Of a stretch of DNA of 64,000 bases, positions 1 through 9,282 are shown one piece after another; the stretch's first letter is position 1; each line of letters opens with the position of its first letter. Origin of the DNA: Cytophagaceae bacterium (GTDB lineage Bacteria; Bacteroidota; Bacteroidia; Cytophagales; Flexibacteraceae); contig CANGYH010000007.1 in the NCBI GenBank assembly GCA_947458545.1, forward strand, positions 84,300 to 148,299, in the 5' to 3' direction. The notes under the pieces were generated by a model. It saw nothing but the letters and a program-made list of their open reading frames with translations, did no database searches and was not told where the DNA came from. The position numbers and the translations under genes were made by a program.

Positions 1-549
1 GGTATTTTGCCCATTAGAATTATCTCCCCACCCGCCGACTGTACTATCTCTCCATAATACTACTGAGTGGCGGAGACCTGCCGCAACTTTTGATACGTTG
101 CTTAGGCTAGCGGGTGGTGAAGCTTGAAGATACATATTAGAACCCCACCCTACCACGGTACCGTTTCGTCTTACGGCGAGAAAGTGTTGGTGGCCAGCTG
201 CTATGGCGACAATATCGACCAGACCCATGGGCAGTGTTGTGGCACCCCACCCAATTACAACGCCATCGCTCCTGAGTGCAATACTTGCAAAAGATGATGC
301 TGCAACTTCCACTACTCCCTTCAGCCCTATTGGAACCTCGCACTGTCTTGAGGTATTGTCACCCCATGCAACGACCGTACTGTCTTGCATGAGGGCCAGA
401 TTGTGTGTGGTCCCTGATGAAAGCTTTCGAATGGGCTTGTTGAGGTTACCCGTAATGCAAATCCTACCCCAGGCCCGAACCTCCTTTTGCCCCCACCCCG
501 GCAGGGCGCTTATACACAACAAAAGCAATAGGTAGAGACGGTTTGGCAT
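1..549 (-). CDS. Secreted RCC1-repeat protein, 5' part only
   Basis: The frame is open from an ATG at 549 to the left edge of the window (183 codons, no stop), so the gene is truncated by the window and not broken. Residues 1-20 (MPNRLYLLLLLCISALPGWG) form a clear signal peptide. After that the protein carries repeated units of the RCC1/alpha-tubulin suppressor type, seen as recurring VVAWGDN, VIGWGA, VVGWGSN and VGGWGDN strands alternating with AAGxxH motifs (SSGTTHNLAL, AAGHQHFLAV, AAGLRHSVVL). RCC1 repeats build a seven-bladed beta-propeller. Exported RCC1-like proteins are common in Bacteroidota and often end in a T9SS sorting domain, which would lie outside the window. The partner or substrate is unknown. 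The gene is divergent from the kinase at 690. Confidence 0.85.
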   Translation of the reverse strand, partial: MPNRLYLLLLLCISALPGWGQKEVRAWGRICITGNLNKPIRKLSSGTTHNLALMQDSTVVAWGDNTSRQCEVPIGLKGVVEVAASSFASIALRSDGVVIGWGATTLPMGLVDIVAIAAGHQHFLAVRRNGTVVGWGSNMYLQASPPASLSNVSKVAAGLRHSVVLWRDSTVGGWGDNSNGQNT

Positions 550-689
550 ACGCAAAGAGATATTCAGGGCGTCAAGATAGGTGGGCGGTTGCAATGGTGC
601 AACCTAAGCCCTGTTTTATACCGAAAGAACGGCCTTGGTAACCATTGTTTGTAGAAGCGCCCACAATTTGCCCGGCAGGGCAGACCTTT

Positions 690-3149
690 GTGCATTATAC
701 CGTGCTGACACCTGCTGACTCTGCCGCCCCGGCGGCTACGCCTCCACTGCCCGACACCGGGCCCGACTTGCGCGCCCTGGCCGGGCGGATGCTGGCCCGC
801 TGGTACTGGTTTGCAGCCTCGGCCCTGCTGTGTTTGAGCCTGACCTACGTGTACATCCGCTACACCGAGCGCGAGTACGTGGTAGAAGGCTCGCTCATGC
901 TCCGCTCTGCCTCGGATGATAGGCAACTGCTGGAGAGTCTGCTCGAAAACCTCGGCACCGGCCGCGACGGCCAGCAACCCAACCTCACCAACGAGATGCT
1001 GGCCTTGCAGACCTTCCCCATGGCGCGCGAGGCCGTGGACAGTTGCAACCTGCAAGCCACCGTGCTGGTAACGGGCAAGGTGCGCTCGGGCGAGTTTTAC
1101 AAGGTGGGGCCGCTGCGCGTATGGGCCGACACCGTGGCCACCAGCCACGCCGGCCAGCAGGTGGAGTTTGAAAAGGCCGGGCCAGGCTCGTACCGCCTCT
1201 ACCTGAACGAGCGGGCCGAGGGCTACGACCCTGCCGGCCGCACCTTTGTGCCCTTGCAGGGCAAGCCCGCCCCGCTGCTGCAGTTCGGGCTGACGTATGC
1301 CCTAGACTCGGGCAACTTCCGCTGCAGTTGGGATGCCCGCCAAGAGGCAGCGCTGCCCAAGGGGGCGGGGATCTCCATCATCTTCAACGATATGGACCGC
1401 CTGGCCGATGCCCTGGTGCGCCGCCTCAACGTAGAGCGCATCGGCGACAACAGCACGGCCCTGGTGCTGCGCAGCCGCGGGCCCGTCATAGAGAAAGAGG
1501 TGGACCTCATCAACCAACTGATGCGCAATTACATGCGCCATGGGCTGGAAGAAAAGAACCGGCAGGCCGTAAACACCATCCGCTTTATAGACGAGCAACT
1601 GGCCGAGACAGCCCTGCGCCTACAGAAGGCAGAGGGAGAGCTGGAGAGCTTCCGCAGCCGCAACAAGGTGATGGACCTAGCTGCCACCAGCACCGCCACC
1701 TTTACCAAGCTGGATGAGTTGGAGGGCGAGAAGGCCCAGATACAGGTGCGGCGCAAATACTACGAGTATCTGCTGGGGTATGTGCGGCGCGGCTCGGGCA
1801 AGCCCAACGAAATCGTATCGCCCTCGGCCATGGGCATAGAAGACCCGCTGCTGCAAAGCCTGATTGCGCGTCTCTCTCAGCTATATGGCGAGAAGAGTGC
1901 CCTACAACTGACGGCACAGCGCGGCAACCCAGCCCTCAACAGCCTGGAAGACCGCATCGGCGTGGCCCGCCAAGAGCTGGAAGAGAACGTGCGCAACATC
2001 ATCCGCAATGCAGACATCACCCTGCGCGAGATTGACCAGCGCATTGCCGAGGCCGAGCGCCAGGTGCTGCGCCTGCCAGAGACGGAGCGGACGCTGGTAA
2101 ACCTGCAGCGCCGCTTCAACCTGAACGACAACATCTTTACCTACCTGATGCAAAAGCGCGCCGAGGCCGGCATGGCCCGTGCCGCCAACACCACCGACGC
2201 CCGCATCTTAGAGATGGCCAGCACCCGGCAGGCCCTGCAGGTAGCCCCCAAGCCGGTATCGCTCTACACGCTGGCGCTGATACTGGGGCTGCTGCTGCCC
2301 GCCCTGGTAATTGGCGGGCGCGAGCTGACCAACGACAAAATCCGCACCCGGGCCGAGCTGGAGCGGCTGACGCGCATCCCCATAGCGGCCGTGGTGGGCC
2401 ATGCCCAGGGCCAAGGCAACCTGGTGGTGAGCCGGAGTCTCAAAAGCCTTATTACCGAGGCATTCCGCTCGCTGCGGCTCAACCTCAACTACCTGGGCCC
2501 AGACGGCGACGCCCAGGTGGTAGGCATCACCAGCTCCGTATCGGGCGAGGGTAAGACGTTCACCGCCATCAACCTGGCGGCCGTCTCGGCCCTGGCGGGC
2601 AAGCGCACGGTGCTGGTGCTGGCAGACATGCGTAAGCCCAAAAACGAGGCAGACCTGTCTGTTGACCATACCCGTGGCCTGAGCCAGGTGCTGGCCAACG
2701 CCGCCCCCCTGGCAGACGTGCTGCAGCAGGCCCCGCAAGACCACCTCTGGGTGCTGCCCAGCGGCCCGGTGCCCCCCAACCCGGCAGAGCTCTACGGCAG
2801 TGCCCGCATGCTAGACGTGCTTGCCCAGCTGCGCAGCCAGTTCGATTTTGTGGTGGTAGATACGCCGCCGCTGGGGCTGGTGTCAGACTTTATGCACATC
2901 GTGGGCCGGATGGACGTTAACGTTTACCTGGTGCGGCACAACTATACGCGGCGGCCCTTTCTGGAGCGCATCAATGCCTTGCACGCCGAGGGTAAGATTC
3001 CGCGCCTGGCATTGGTAATCAACGACGTGGACCAGGCCGGCAAGACGTACGGCTACTATGGCTACGGATATGGCTACGGCTATGCCTACGCCGACCCGTA
3101 CTTCGACCAGCCCAAGCGCAAGGCCTGGTGGCGGCGCTGGCTCGGTTAG
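690..3149 (+). CDS. Wzc/BY-kinase type polysaccharide co-polymerase (tyrosine kinase)
   Basis: Inner-membrane chain-length regulator fused to a cytoplasmic bacterial tyrosine kinase, expected to control exopolysaccharide or capsule export. Visible parts are a first membrane helix (about residues 33-56, ending SLTYVYIRY), a long periplasmic Wzz/GNVR coiled-coil region, a second helix (about 522-545), then the kinase with Walker A GEGKT (about 619), Walker A' VLVLADMRKPK (about 641) and Walker B FVVVDTPPL (about 718). The C-terminus holds a Gly-Tyr tail with nine tyrosines, the likely autophosphorylation cluster. The start is uncertain: GTG at 690 was chosen over an upstream in-frame TTG at 645, and no in-frame ATG lies before the first helix. 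No export outer-membrane protein or glycosyltransferase cluster sits beside it. Its stop overlaps the convergent TPR gene by 4 bases. Confidence 0.9.
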   Translation: MHYTVLTPADSAAPAATPPLPDTGPDLRALAGRMLARWYWFAASALLCLSLTYVYIRYTEREYVVEGSLMLRSASDDRQLLESLLENLGTGRDGQQPNLTNEMLALQTFPMAREAVDSCNLQATVLVTGKVRSGEFYKVGPLRVWADTVATSHAGQQVEFEKAGPGSYRLYLNERAEGYDPAGRTFVPLQGKPAPLLQFGLTYALDSGNFRCSWDARQEAALPKGAGISIIFNDMDRLADALVRRLNVERIGDNSTALVLRSRGPVIEKEVDLINQLMRNYMRHGLEEKNRQAVNTIRFIDEQLAETALRLQKAEGELESFRSRNKVMDLAATSTATFTKLDELEGEKAQIQVRRKYYEYLLGYVRRGSGKPNEIVSPSAMGIEDPLLQSLIARLSQLYGEKSALQLTAQRGNPALNSLEDRIGVARQELEENVRNIIRNADITLREIDQRIAEAERQVLRLPETERTLVNLQRRFNLNDNIFTYLMQKRAEAGMARAANTTDARILEMASTRQALQVAPKPVSLYTLALILGLLLPALVIGGRELTNDKIRTRAELERLTRIPIAAVVGHAQGQGNLVVSRSLKSLITEAFRSLRLNLNYLGPDGDAQVVGITSSVSGEGKTFTAINLAAVSALAGKRTVLVLADMRKPKNEADLSVDHTRGLSQVLANAAPLADVLQQAPQDHLWVLPSGPVPPNPAELYGSARMLDVLAQLRSQFDFVVVDTPPLGLVSDFMHIVGRMDVNVYLVRHNYTRRPFLERINALHAEGKIPRLALVINDVDQAGKTYGYYGYGYGYGYAYADPYFDQPKRKAWWRRWLG

Positions 3150-4438
3150 GTGGTGATACCCTCTGCCGCAGCCCGCCGCTTAGCCCAGGCGGCCATCCAG
3201 CCAATGAGCCCGCTAGAGGTGAGCAAGACCATAGCGCCTGCCTGGTAAGACAAGACTGCCTGGCCAGCCCCCACAGCAATGGCCTGGACTATGCCGGCAA
3301 CACCTGCCAGCGCCAGCAACCCTCTAAATAGCCAGAGGGGCTTTAGCCTGTAATCCAACAGAGCCCAGCCCAGGCAGGGCAGCAGCCCAAGCAGGCCCAT
3401 ACCCCAAAAGCCCAGCGGGCCGTGGTTGGCAACGGCTCCGGCTATGCCTATGCCTAGGCCCAGCACCAAAACCAGCGGCATGGCAATGGCGATAACCTTG
3501 CCCCTAGGGGTGATGACGCTGCGGCCGTAGCGGTCTAGCCACAAGCTGGTAACCTCTAGCCCGGGGACAGCCCAGGGCAGGTACATAGAAAGGGCAAGAA
3601 CCAAGCCTACAACAACCAATGTAAAAGCTTGGTAGCCTGCCTCTTGGGCCGTACTCTGAAAGAGCACTCTTAGCACTGTAAACGTTAAAAAGGTGGCCCA
3701 CCAAACATAGTTATTGCCTTTGAAGTTGGCCACGGCCTCTAGCGCACGGGCAAACCAACTGCGCTCTCGGATGGCCTCTACCAGGCCCTCGTGGGCTTCG
3801 GGGTGGCCGGGGTATTGTTGCAGTACCCGGCGAAAGGCATCGGCAGCCTCATCGAAGCGGCGCTGGGCCATGTGGCGGCGGCCCTGCAGCAGCAAGCCAA
3901 ACGTATCATCGGGGAACGTTTGGCAATAAGCCTCTTCGGTTTCGTCCACCGCGGCGGCATCTTTCATCTTACGGATGAGGTGCAGGCGCAGCCGCCAGGT
4001 GATGGGGTTGGGTGCCTCCTCTAGCGCGATGCAGGCTTCAATGGCGGCCAGGGCGTCGTCGTTCTGGTCTAGCTCGTCTTGGCACCAGGCCAGGTGGTAG
4101 AGGTACTCGGCCTGATCGGGCGCATCGGGCTCGGTCAGCAAATGCTCGAAGCACTCCACGGCTGCGGGATAGTCTTGGGCATAGCGACTGTACAGCCCGC
4201 GCAGGTACAGCCCCGCAATCGTGTCTGGAAACTGCTCGTCGTAGCGCTCCAGCATCTCGGCTGCCAGGTCCAGATCGTCCTGCAAAATCGCCAGATACGC
4301 CCGAGACCAGAGCACGTCTGGGTTGCCTGGGTCCAAGGCTTCGGCCTGGTCTAGCGCCTGGCGGGCTTCGTCGTAGAGTTCAGCATCCAGGCAAAGGTTA
4401 AACTGCTCCAGGGCCTCGGAGACGGAGTCGAAGTGCAT
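3146..4438 (-). CDS. TPR-repeat protein with C-terminal multi-span membrane domain
   Basis: The N-terminal about 230 residues form six or so tetratricopeptide repeats (for example YDEARQALDQAEALDPGNPD and FDEAADAFRRVLQQYPGHPE). They are strongly acidic and predicted to bind partner proteins in the cytoplasm. The C-terminal about 190 residues contain roughly six hydrophobic helices (for example VIAIAMPLVLVLGLGIGIAG) and end in a basic AKRRAAA segment. No enzyme motif is visible and the protein has no name I can support. It is convergent with the BY-kinase, and the two stop codons overlap. The start is the ATG at 4438; upstream, the 135-bp gap to the methyltransferase must hold divergent promoters. 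Confidence 0.8.
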   Translation of the reverse strand: MHFDSVSEALEQFNLCLDAELYDEARQALDQAEALDPGNPDVLWSRAYLAILQDDLDLAAEMLERYDEQFPDTIAGLYLRGLYSRYAQDYPAAVECFEHLLTEPDAPDQAEYLYHLAWCQDELDQNDDALAAIEACIALEEAPNPITWRLRLHLIRKMKDAAAVDETEEAYCQTFPDDTFGLLLQGRRHMAQRRFDEAADAFRRVLQQYPGHPEAHEGLVEAIRERSWFARALEAVANFKGNNYVWWATFLTFTVLRVLFQSTAQEAGYQAFTLVVVGLVLALSMYLPWAVPGLEVTSLWLDRYGRSVITPRGKVIAIAMPLVLVLGLGIGIAGAVANHGPLGFWGMGLLGLLPCLGWALLDYRLKPLWLFRGLLALAGVAGIVQAIAVGAGQAVLSYQAGAMVLLTSSGLIGWMAAWAKRRAAAEGITT

Positions 4439-4573
4439 GAGATATGCAAGATAATGGCACTTAGCGCTTTAGGCAGCTTTACACGACTTAGACTTAGGGG
4501 TCTGTTAACCAAAGTTCTTAAATTGTCACTTGGATGTTTTGTTACTTTGTGTACGATTAGCTATGTTTGTGAT

Positions 4574-5860
4574 ATGTATCTGTCTATCGATCAATACGCA
4601 ACTAAATATGGACTTACGAGGCAAACGGTCTCTAAGCTCATTAAGGCTGGCGAGATAAATGCTGAAAAAATCGGCAAGCAATACAGAATTCGCGAACAAT
4701 CCCTTTCTCTACAAGAGCCAGAATTATTTTATATACCCAGAAAGGATAAGGCCGTATTAAATTTCGATAAAAAGCAAGCTGAATTAGATATTATATATTC
4801 AGAGGATCTGGCATCCATAGTTCCTGTAATTTATAAACATGAAAATATATGGAACTCATTATACCAAGGTGAAAACTCTAAAATTATGCGTACGCTACTA
4901 CATGATTTAGCAGGCAAGATCGATTTAGTTTACATTGACCCTCCATATAATACAGGTGATGAGTTTCATCACCTTGAAAAGGGTTTTGCTTATTCAGATA
5001 AGTTTACCCAGCCAGAATTTTTATATTTCCTCAGGGAAAGATTGGTTCTTATTAGGGAATTGCTTAGTGAAAAGGGCAGCATCTATATACACATCGATAA
5101 AAAAATTGGACATTACGTCAAAGTGTTAGCAGATGAGATATTTGGATTTGATAATTTTATCAATGACATTACAAGAATCAAGTGCAATCCGAAAAATTTT
5201 GGTAGGCAGGCTTATGGAAATCAAACTGACATGATTTTATTCTACGCCAAGAAAAAAAACTATAATATCTGGAACAATGTTTCCGAGGAGTTAGATGTAA
5301 ATGAAAGAGCTAATTTCTTTAAGAAATGGCATCCAAAGCATGGTTATTACACAACCCATCCAATTCATGCGCCCGGAGAAACTCGCAATGGCGATACTGG
5401 TGAAGACTGGATGGGTATGTCACCACCCCCAGGCAGACATTGGAGATATAGCCGTGCGGAACTAGACCGACTGAACGCAGAGGGGCTAATAGAGTGGTCT
5501 CCATCAGGCAATCCAAGAAAGATTGTATTTGCAAAGGATCACTCTGGGAAAAAAATTCAAGATGTGTGGGAGTTTAAAGATTCTGGCCTATCTAGGTCTC
5601 ATTACCCCACCCAAAAAAATCTGGACCTACTGAACCGAATCGTTGAAGTCTCCTCTAATGAGGATTCTATAGTTATGGATTGCTTCTGTGGTTCTGGCAC
5701 AACCATCATCGCTGCTGAAAAATTAAAAAGAAGGTGGATTGGAATAGATGAAAGTCCATTGGCTATCACAGTTTCTAGTGATAGGTTAAATGAATTGAAC
5801 TCAAGCTTTAATTCTTTTCGTTGTAACCAACCCTCTAGATACTGTCTAAATAGTCTTTAA
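4574..5860 (+). CDS. Adenine-specific DNA methyltransferase with N-terminal excisionase-type HTH
   Basis: Predicted N6-adenine (or N4-cytosine) methyltransferase of a restriction-modification system. Residues 1-44 look like a MerR/excisionase-type helix-turn-helix (SIDQYATKYGLTRQTVSKLI). The catalytic DPPY motif is at 122-125 and the AdoMet motif DCFCGSGTT at about 369-377, so the motif order is that of the beta class. A PTQK segment precedes the AdoMet motif, as is usual. The start at 4574 puts the HTH at the N-terminus and follows a TTACTTTG promoter-like box about 30 bases upstream. An in-frame ATG at 4433 would add 47 residues with no domain resemblance. The gene is visibly AT-richer than its neighbours, suggesting transfer. 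It overlaps the convergent nuclease gene by 26 bases. Confidence 0.9.
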   Translation: MYLSIDQYATKYGLTRQTVSKLIKAGEINAEKIGKQYRIREQSLSLQEPELFYIPRKDKAVLNFDKKQAELDIIYSEDLASIVPVIYKHENIWNSLYQGENSKIMRTLLHDLAGKIDLVYIDPPYNTGDEFHHLEKGFAYSDKFTQPEFLYFLRERLVLIRELLSEKGSIYIHIDKKIGHYVKVLADEIFGFDNFINDITRIKCNPKNFGRQAYGNQTDMILFYAKKKNYNIWNNVSEELDVNERANFFKKWHPKHGYYTTHPIHAPGETRNGDTGEDWMGMSPPPGRHWRYSRAELDRLNAEGLIEWSPSGNPRKIVFAKDHSGKKIQDVWEFKDSGLSRSHYPTQKNLDLLNRIVEVSSNEDSIVMDCFCGSGTTIIAAEKLKRRWIGIDESPLAITVSSDRLNELNSSFNSFRCNQPSRYCLNSL

Positions 5861-6674
5861 GCAGTAAAGCACTTAAAATCGAATAATTACTTTCTTGTAT
5901 GCGAACAACTTCTTTGGTAGAAAAAATACTACCTGATACTCTGTTTACCGCCCATGGGTAACCATCAACAATACCTATCCTGCGTACATTACCTCTTTGC
6001 CTAGAACAAAATTCTTCTACCTCCTTCGTTTGTTTTTCTTGATTACCCCCTGGTGACCCTATCCACTTAGCCTCTCCTATAACAAATTGTCCATTTTTGA
6101 CCGCAACTAAATCTGGCCTCTTTGGGAGATCATTTTGACCCAAATCGTTTTTAACTATTCTATAAGCTTCAGGTTCACTAGCTCTAAGAATGTATATTCC
6201 TTGTCTTGAACTTAAGAATTCGTCTTTGGTTAATGCCGTAAAATTATTATTAAGCCAATCTGAAAACATACGACCCATCTGCGTATTTAATTTTGGAGCA
6301 GCTTCTAACCTTACAAGCATTTCCTCTGCTGTCATAGCATAAAGAGCGCTTGCTATTCGATTTCTATGGATTGGGTTGCTCGCTAGTTGTCCTCGTACAT
6401 TTTTCATTAAGAACCACATTGGATCTTCGTAAGGAAACTTATCCAGGCGAGCTAGGGCAGCTAATAAGTTCTCTGTATCTCTTTCGTTATGCAACCTAAT
6501 TAGGTTTCGCCTGGTTTGGTCGCTTAACCTATTTTGAACTGCAACTCGCAAAGGATAAACAGTCTGGAGACCATCTAGATAACCTGGGCCGTCAAATAAA
6601 GCAAGGCTGCGTTGCACCCAATATGACAACGCAGCCCTGTTAGTGGTAGGATCTAAGTTTGGATTTCTAGGCAT
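5835..6674 (-). CDS. Predicted type II restriction endonuclease (PD-(D/E)XK)
   Basis: A 279-residue AT-rich gene, tail-to-tail with the methyltransferase, and so its likely cognate nuclease. The supporting motif is PD at 187-188 followed by EAK at 201-203 on adjacent predicted beta strands (RPDLVAVKNGQFVIGEAKW), the arrangement of PD-(D/E)XK restriction enzymes. The recognition site cannot be told from sequence. The start ATG at 6674 is preceded five bases upstream by TAAATTTG, a promoter-like box that abuts the typA stop codon, so the transcript may be leaderless. Read-through from typA (12 bases upstream) is also possible. Family membership within type II enzymes is not certain. Confidence 0.8.
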   Translation of the reverse strand: MPRNPNLDPTTNRAALSYWVQRSLALFDGPGYLDGLQTVYPLRVAVQNRLSDQTRRNLIRLHNERDTENLLAALARLDKFPYEDPMWFLMKNVRGQLASNPIHRNRIASALYAMTAEEMLVRLEAAPKLNTQMGRMFSDWLNNNFTALTKDEFLSSRQGIYILRASEPEAYRIVKNDLGQNDLPKRPDLVAVKNGQFVIGEAKWIGSPGGNQEKQTKEVEEFCSRQRGNVRRIGIVDGYPWAVNRVSGSIFSTKEVVRIQESNYSILSALLLKDYLDSI

Positions 6675-6678
6675 CCGG

Positions 6679-6686
6679 CAAATTTA
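6679..6686 (-). promoter_or_regulatory. TAAATTTG -7 box for the restriction gene
   Basis: Matches the Bacteroidota TAnnTTTG -7 consensus and lies 4 bases before the ATG at 6674, immediately after the typA stop codon. Confidence 0.5.
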
Positions 6687-8501
6687 TTACGCCACCGCCA
6701 TCTTGTTGTTGTAGCGCTTGCGCTCGTTCTCATCCAGGTAGATTTTGCGTATGCGCATTTTGAGCGGGGTAATCTCGAGGTACTCGTCCTTTTGGATGTA
6801 CTCCATAGATTCCTCTAGCGAGAAGCGGATAGGCGGGGCTATGCGGACGTTGTCGTCTGAGCCGGAGGCGCGCATGTTGGTCAGCTTCTTGGTTTCGGTC
6901 ATGTTCACCACCAGGTCGTTGGGGCGGTTGTGCTCGCCTACCACCATGCCGCCGTACACCTCGTCGCCGGGCTCTACGAAGAACTTGCCCCGGTCTTGCA
7001 GCTTGTCGAGCTGGTAGGCCGTTACAGAGCCCGCCGCCATGGCGATGATGCTACCCGCTATGCGGCCCGGGATGGGCCCTTTGAAGGGCTCGTAGCCCTC
7101 CAGGCGGTGCGTCATCACGGCCTCGCCGGTGCTGGCGTTGAGCACCTGCGTACGCAGGCCGATGATGCCGCGGGAGGGGATCGAGAACTCCAGGTGCTGC
7201 AGGTCTCCCTTTGGCTCCATGATGCGCAGCTCGCCTTTGCGCTGGGTGGCCAGGTCAATCACCTTGCCGGCAAACTCTTCGGGCACATCTACCACCAGCA
7301 GCTCCATGGGCTCGTGGCGCTCGCCGTCGATCTCTTTGTAGAGCACGGTGGGCTGGCCCACCTGCAGCTCGTAGCCTTCGCGGCGCATCGTCTCGATGAG
7401 GACGGATAAGTGCAGGATGCCCCGTCCATAGACGATGAAACGGTCTTCTGAGCCGGTGCTTTCGATGCGCAGGGCCAGGTTCTTTTCCGTCTCCTTAAAG
7501 AGGCGGTCGCGCAGGTGGCGGCTGGTCACGAACTTGCCCTCTTTGCCAAAGAAGGGCGAGTTGTTGATGGTAAAGAGCATCGACATGGTCGGCTCGTCTA
7601 TGGCGATGCGCTCCAGAGCTTCGGGGTTTTCGGCATCAGCCACGGTGTCGCCGATCTCGAAGTCTTCCAGGCCTACCATGGCGCAGATGTCGCCGCTGCT
7701 GACCTCTTGCACGCGCTCGCGGCCCAACCCCTCAAAGGTGTAGAGCTCTTTGAGGCGCAGCTTTTTGATGGTGCCGTCGGCCTTCATCACGGCCACGGGC
7801 ATGTTCTCTTTAAAGGTGCCGCGTACCACGCGGCCGATGGCGATACGCCCCGTGAAGTTGGAGAAGTCCAGCGAGGTAATCTGCATCTGAGCCGCGCCGT
7901 CTGCCACCGGGGCAGGGGGGATATACTCGATGATACCATCCAATAAGGGCTCGATGGTATCTGTGGGCTTTTTCCAGTCGTCAGACATCCAGCCGCCCTT
8001 GCCAGAGCCATAGAAGGTGGGGAAGTCCAGCTGATCCTCCGTCCCGCCGAGGTTGAACATGAGGTCGAACACCTGCTCGTGCACTTCGTCAGGGCGGCAG
8101 TTGGGCTTATCTACCTTATTGACGACCACGATGGGCTTGAGGCCCAGCTGCAGGGCCTTGGTGAGCACGAAGCGCGTCTGGGGCATGGCGCCTTCGAAGG
8201 CATCTACCAGCAGCACCACGCCGTCGGCCATTTTGAGCACGCGCTCTACCTCGCCACCGAAGTCGGCGTGGCCGGGTGTGTCAATAATGTTAATCTTTAC
8301 GCCCTTGTAACGTACCGAAACGTTTTTGGCCAGGATGGTGATGCCGCGCTCACGCTCAAGGTCGTTGTTGTCCAGGATAAGTTCTCCGAACTCTTGGTTG
8401 TCGCGGAAGAGCTTAGAGGCGTGGATGATTTTGTCGACAAGGGTCGTCTTGCCGTGGTCAACGTGGGCAATGATGGCCACGTTGCGGATGTTGTTCTGCA
8501 T
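6687..8501 (-). CDS. typA: Ribosome-associated GTPase TypA/BipA
   Basis: Translational GTPase acting on the ribosome in assembly and stress responses. The protein starts [20 protein letters not shown], the usual TypA start, with G1 AHVDHGKT, G2 RGITI, G3 DTPGHADF and G4 NKVDK all present. EF-G-like domains III and V follow, then the TypA-specific C-terminal domain. The length of 604 residues is normal. The frame stays open upstream to a GTG at 8549, but that codon lies on the TACCTTTG promoter box, so ATG 8501 is the start. The AT-rich restriction gene follows 12 bases after its stop. Confidence 0.97.
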   Translation of the reverse strand: MQNNIRNVAIIAHVDHGKTTLVDKIIHASKLFRDNQEFGELILDNNDLERERGITILAKNVSVRYKGVKINIIDTPGHADFGGEVERVLKMADGVVLLVDAFEGAMPQTRFVLTKALQLGLKPIVVVNKVDKPNCRPDEVHEQVFDLMFNLGGTEDQLDFPTFYGSGKGGWMSDDWKKPTDTIEPLLDGIIEYIPPAPVADGAAQMQITSLDFSNFTGRIAIGRVVRGTFKENMPVAVMKADGTIKKLRLKELYTFEGLGRERVQEVSSGDICAMVGLEDFEIGDTVADAENPEALERIAIDEPTMSMLFTINNSPFFGKEGKFVTSRHLRDRLFKETEKNLALRIESTGSEDRFIVYGRGILHLSVLIETMRREGYELQVGQPTVLYKEIDGERHEPMELLVVDVPEEFAGKVIDLATQRKGELRIMEPKGDLQHLEFSIPSRGIIGLRTQVLNASTGEAVMTHRLEGYEPFKGPIPGRIAGSIIAMAAGSVTAYQLDKLQDRGKFFVEPGDEVYGGMVVGEHNRPNDLVVNMTETKKLTNMRASGSDDNVRIAPPIRFSLEESMEYIQKDEYLEITPLKMRIRKIYLDENERKRYNNKMAVA

Positions 8502-8535
8502 GGGGGAGTTGGGCCCGCCGGGACGAAAATTCCCG

Positions 8536-8543
8536 CAAAGGTA
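8536..8543 (-). promoter_or_regulatory. TACCTTTG -7 box of typA
   Basis: Exact TAnnTTTG match 34 bases upstream of the typA ATG. It decides against the longer GTG start at 8549. Confidence 0.6.
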
Positions 8544-8621
8544 CGGCACCCAGCGCCAGAAAGCTAATTATCAAACAGATAATAGCGCGCCATCCGCTTG
8601 ACCAAGCCTGGCCCAGGCCCG

Positions 8622-8629
8622 TATCTTTA
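8622..8629 (+). promoter_or_regulatory. TATCTTTA -7 box of the toxin-antitoxin operon
   Basis: Near-consensus box ending 4 bases before the antitoxin ATG at 8634, which implies a nearly leaderless transcript. Confidence 0.5.
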
Positions 8630-8633
8630 CCCT

Positions 8634-8897
8634 ATGGGACTCATCACGGTAGAAGTGCCAGATGCGCAAATAGCCTTTTTTAAGAAGCTGGTAGCCCAGC
8701 TGGGCTTTGCTTTGCAAAAGCCCACGGCTGCCAAGGCCCAAGCCACGCACAAGCGCCCCCTCAACAAAGTACAACAAGACTTTGTGGATGCCTACCGCGA
8801 GATGATAGAGGCAGATAAGGGTATAGGTCCACCACTTACCCCTGCACGCGAGTTTTTGGCTGAGTTACGGGCTGAGGAAGCAGAGCGAAATGGCTAG
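8634..8897 (+). CDS. Putative antitoxin of a RelE/ParE module
   Basis: An 87-residue protein starting MGLITVEVPDAQIAFFKKLV. It has a short N-terminal strand-helix segment of the kind seen in small antitoxins and a charged helical C-terminus (REFLAELRAEEAERNG) that could wrap the toxin. It is assigned by position: the toxin-like gene begins inside its last codons (8-base overlap, ATGGCTAG), as in co-translated toxin-antitoxin pairs. The DNA-binding fold is not recognisable to me, so the family is open. The start is fixed by the promoter box directly upstream. Confidence 0.7.
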   Translation: MGLITVEVPDAQIAFFKKLVAQLGFALQKPTAAKAQATHKRPLNKVQQDFVDAYREMIEADKGIGPPLTPAREFLAELRAEEAERNG

Positions 8898-9231
8898 CAG
8901 CTTTGAGGTTGAATTAGGTGAAATCTTTAAGCGCCAAGCCAGGCAGCTTAGTAAAAAGTACGGGTCGGTCTCATTCGAGATAAATGCACTTGTAAAACAG
9001 TTGGAAGCGGACCCTTGGACAGGTGCCAAATCCCTCGGCAAAAACTGCTACAAGATCCGCATGGCCATCGCCAGCAAGGGCAAGGGTAAAAGCGGCGGAG
9101 CGCGTGTGATCACCTACATCAAGGTAATAGACAACCGCGTGGTGCTGCTCTCCATCTACGACAAGAGCGAAAAGGAAGACCTCCAACCCGGAGAGCTCGA
9201 AGATCTGCTGAGTCAGGCGGGCCTGGATTAA
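8890..9231 (+). CDS. RelE/ParE-family toxin
   Basis: A 113-residue protein with the compact RelE/ParE fold pattern: an N-terminal helix pair (EIFKRQARQLSKKYGS), then the strand-rich core AKSLGKNCYKIRMAIASKGKGKSGGARVITY and VVLLSIYDKSEKEDL. The last segment matches the usual LLxxYxKsexxdl signature of this superfamily. Such toxins are either ribosome-dependent mRNA interferases (RelE) or gyrase poisons (ParE); the sequence alone does not separate them. It is co-translated with the upstream antitoxin and followed by an intrinsic terminator. Confidence 0.85.
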   Translation: MASSFEVELGEIFKRQARQLSKKYGSVSFEINALVKQLEADPWTGAKSLGKNCYKIRMAIASKGKGKSGGARVITYIKVIDNRVVLLSIYDKSEKEDLQPGELEDLLSQAGLD

Positions 9232-9235
9232 CAAA

Positions 9236-9264
9236 AACGCCACCCCAGGGGGTGGCGTTAGGTT
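9236..9264. terminator. Bidirectional intrinsic terminator
   Basis: GC-rich hairpin AACGCCACC/GGTGGCGTT between the convergent toxin and MarR genes. It has a T-rich tail on each strand (GGTTTT on plus, TTTTTGTT on minus). Confidence 0.7.
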
Positions 9265-9282
9265 TTCAGTATGGACTAGCGG

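Noticed and set aside
564..1148. Long minus-strand open frame (194 codons) inside the BY-kinase gene
   Set aside because: It is the antisense shadow of a GC-rich gene; no protein-like pattern, while the plus-strand frame has clear kinase motifs.
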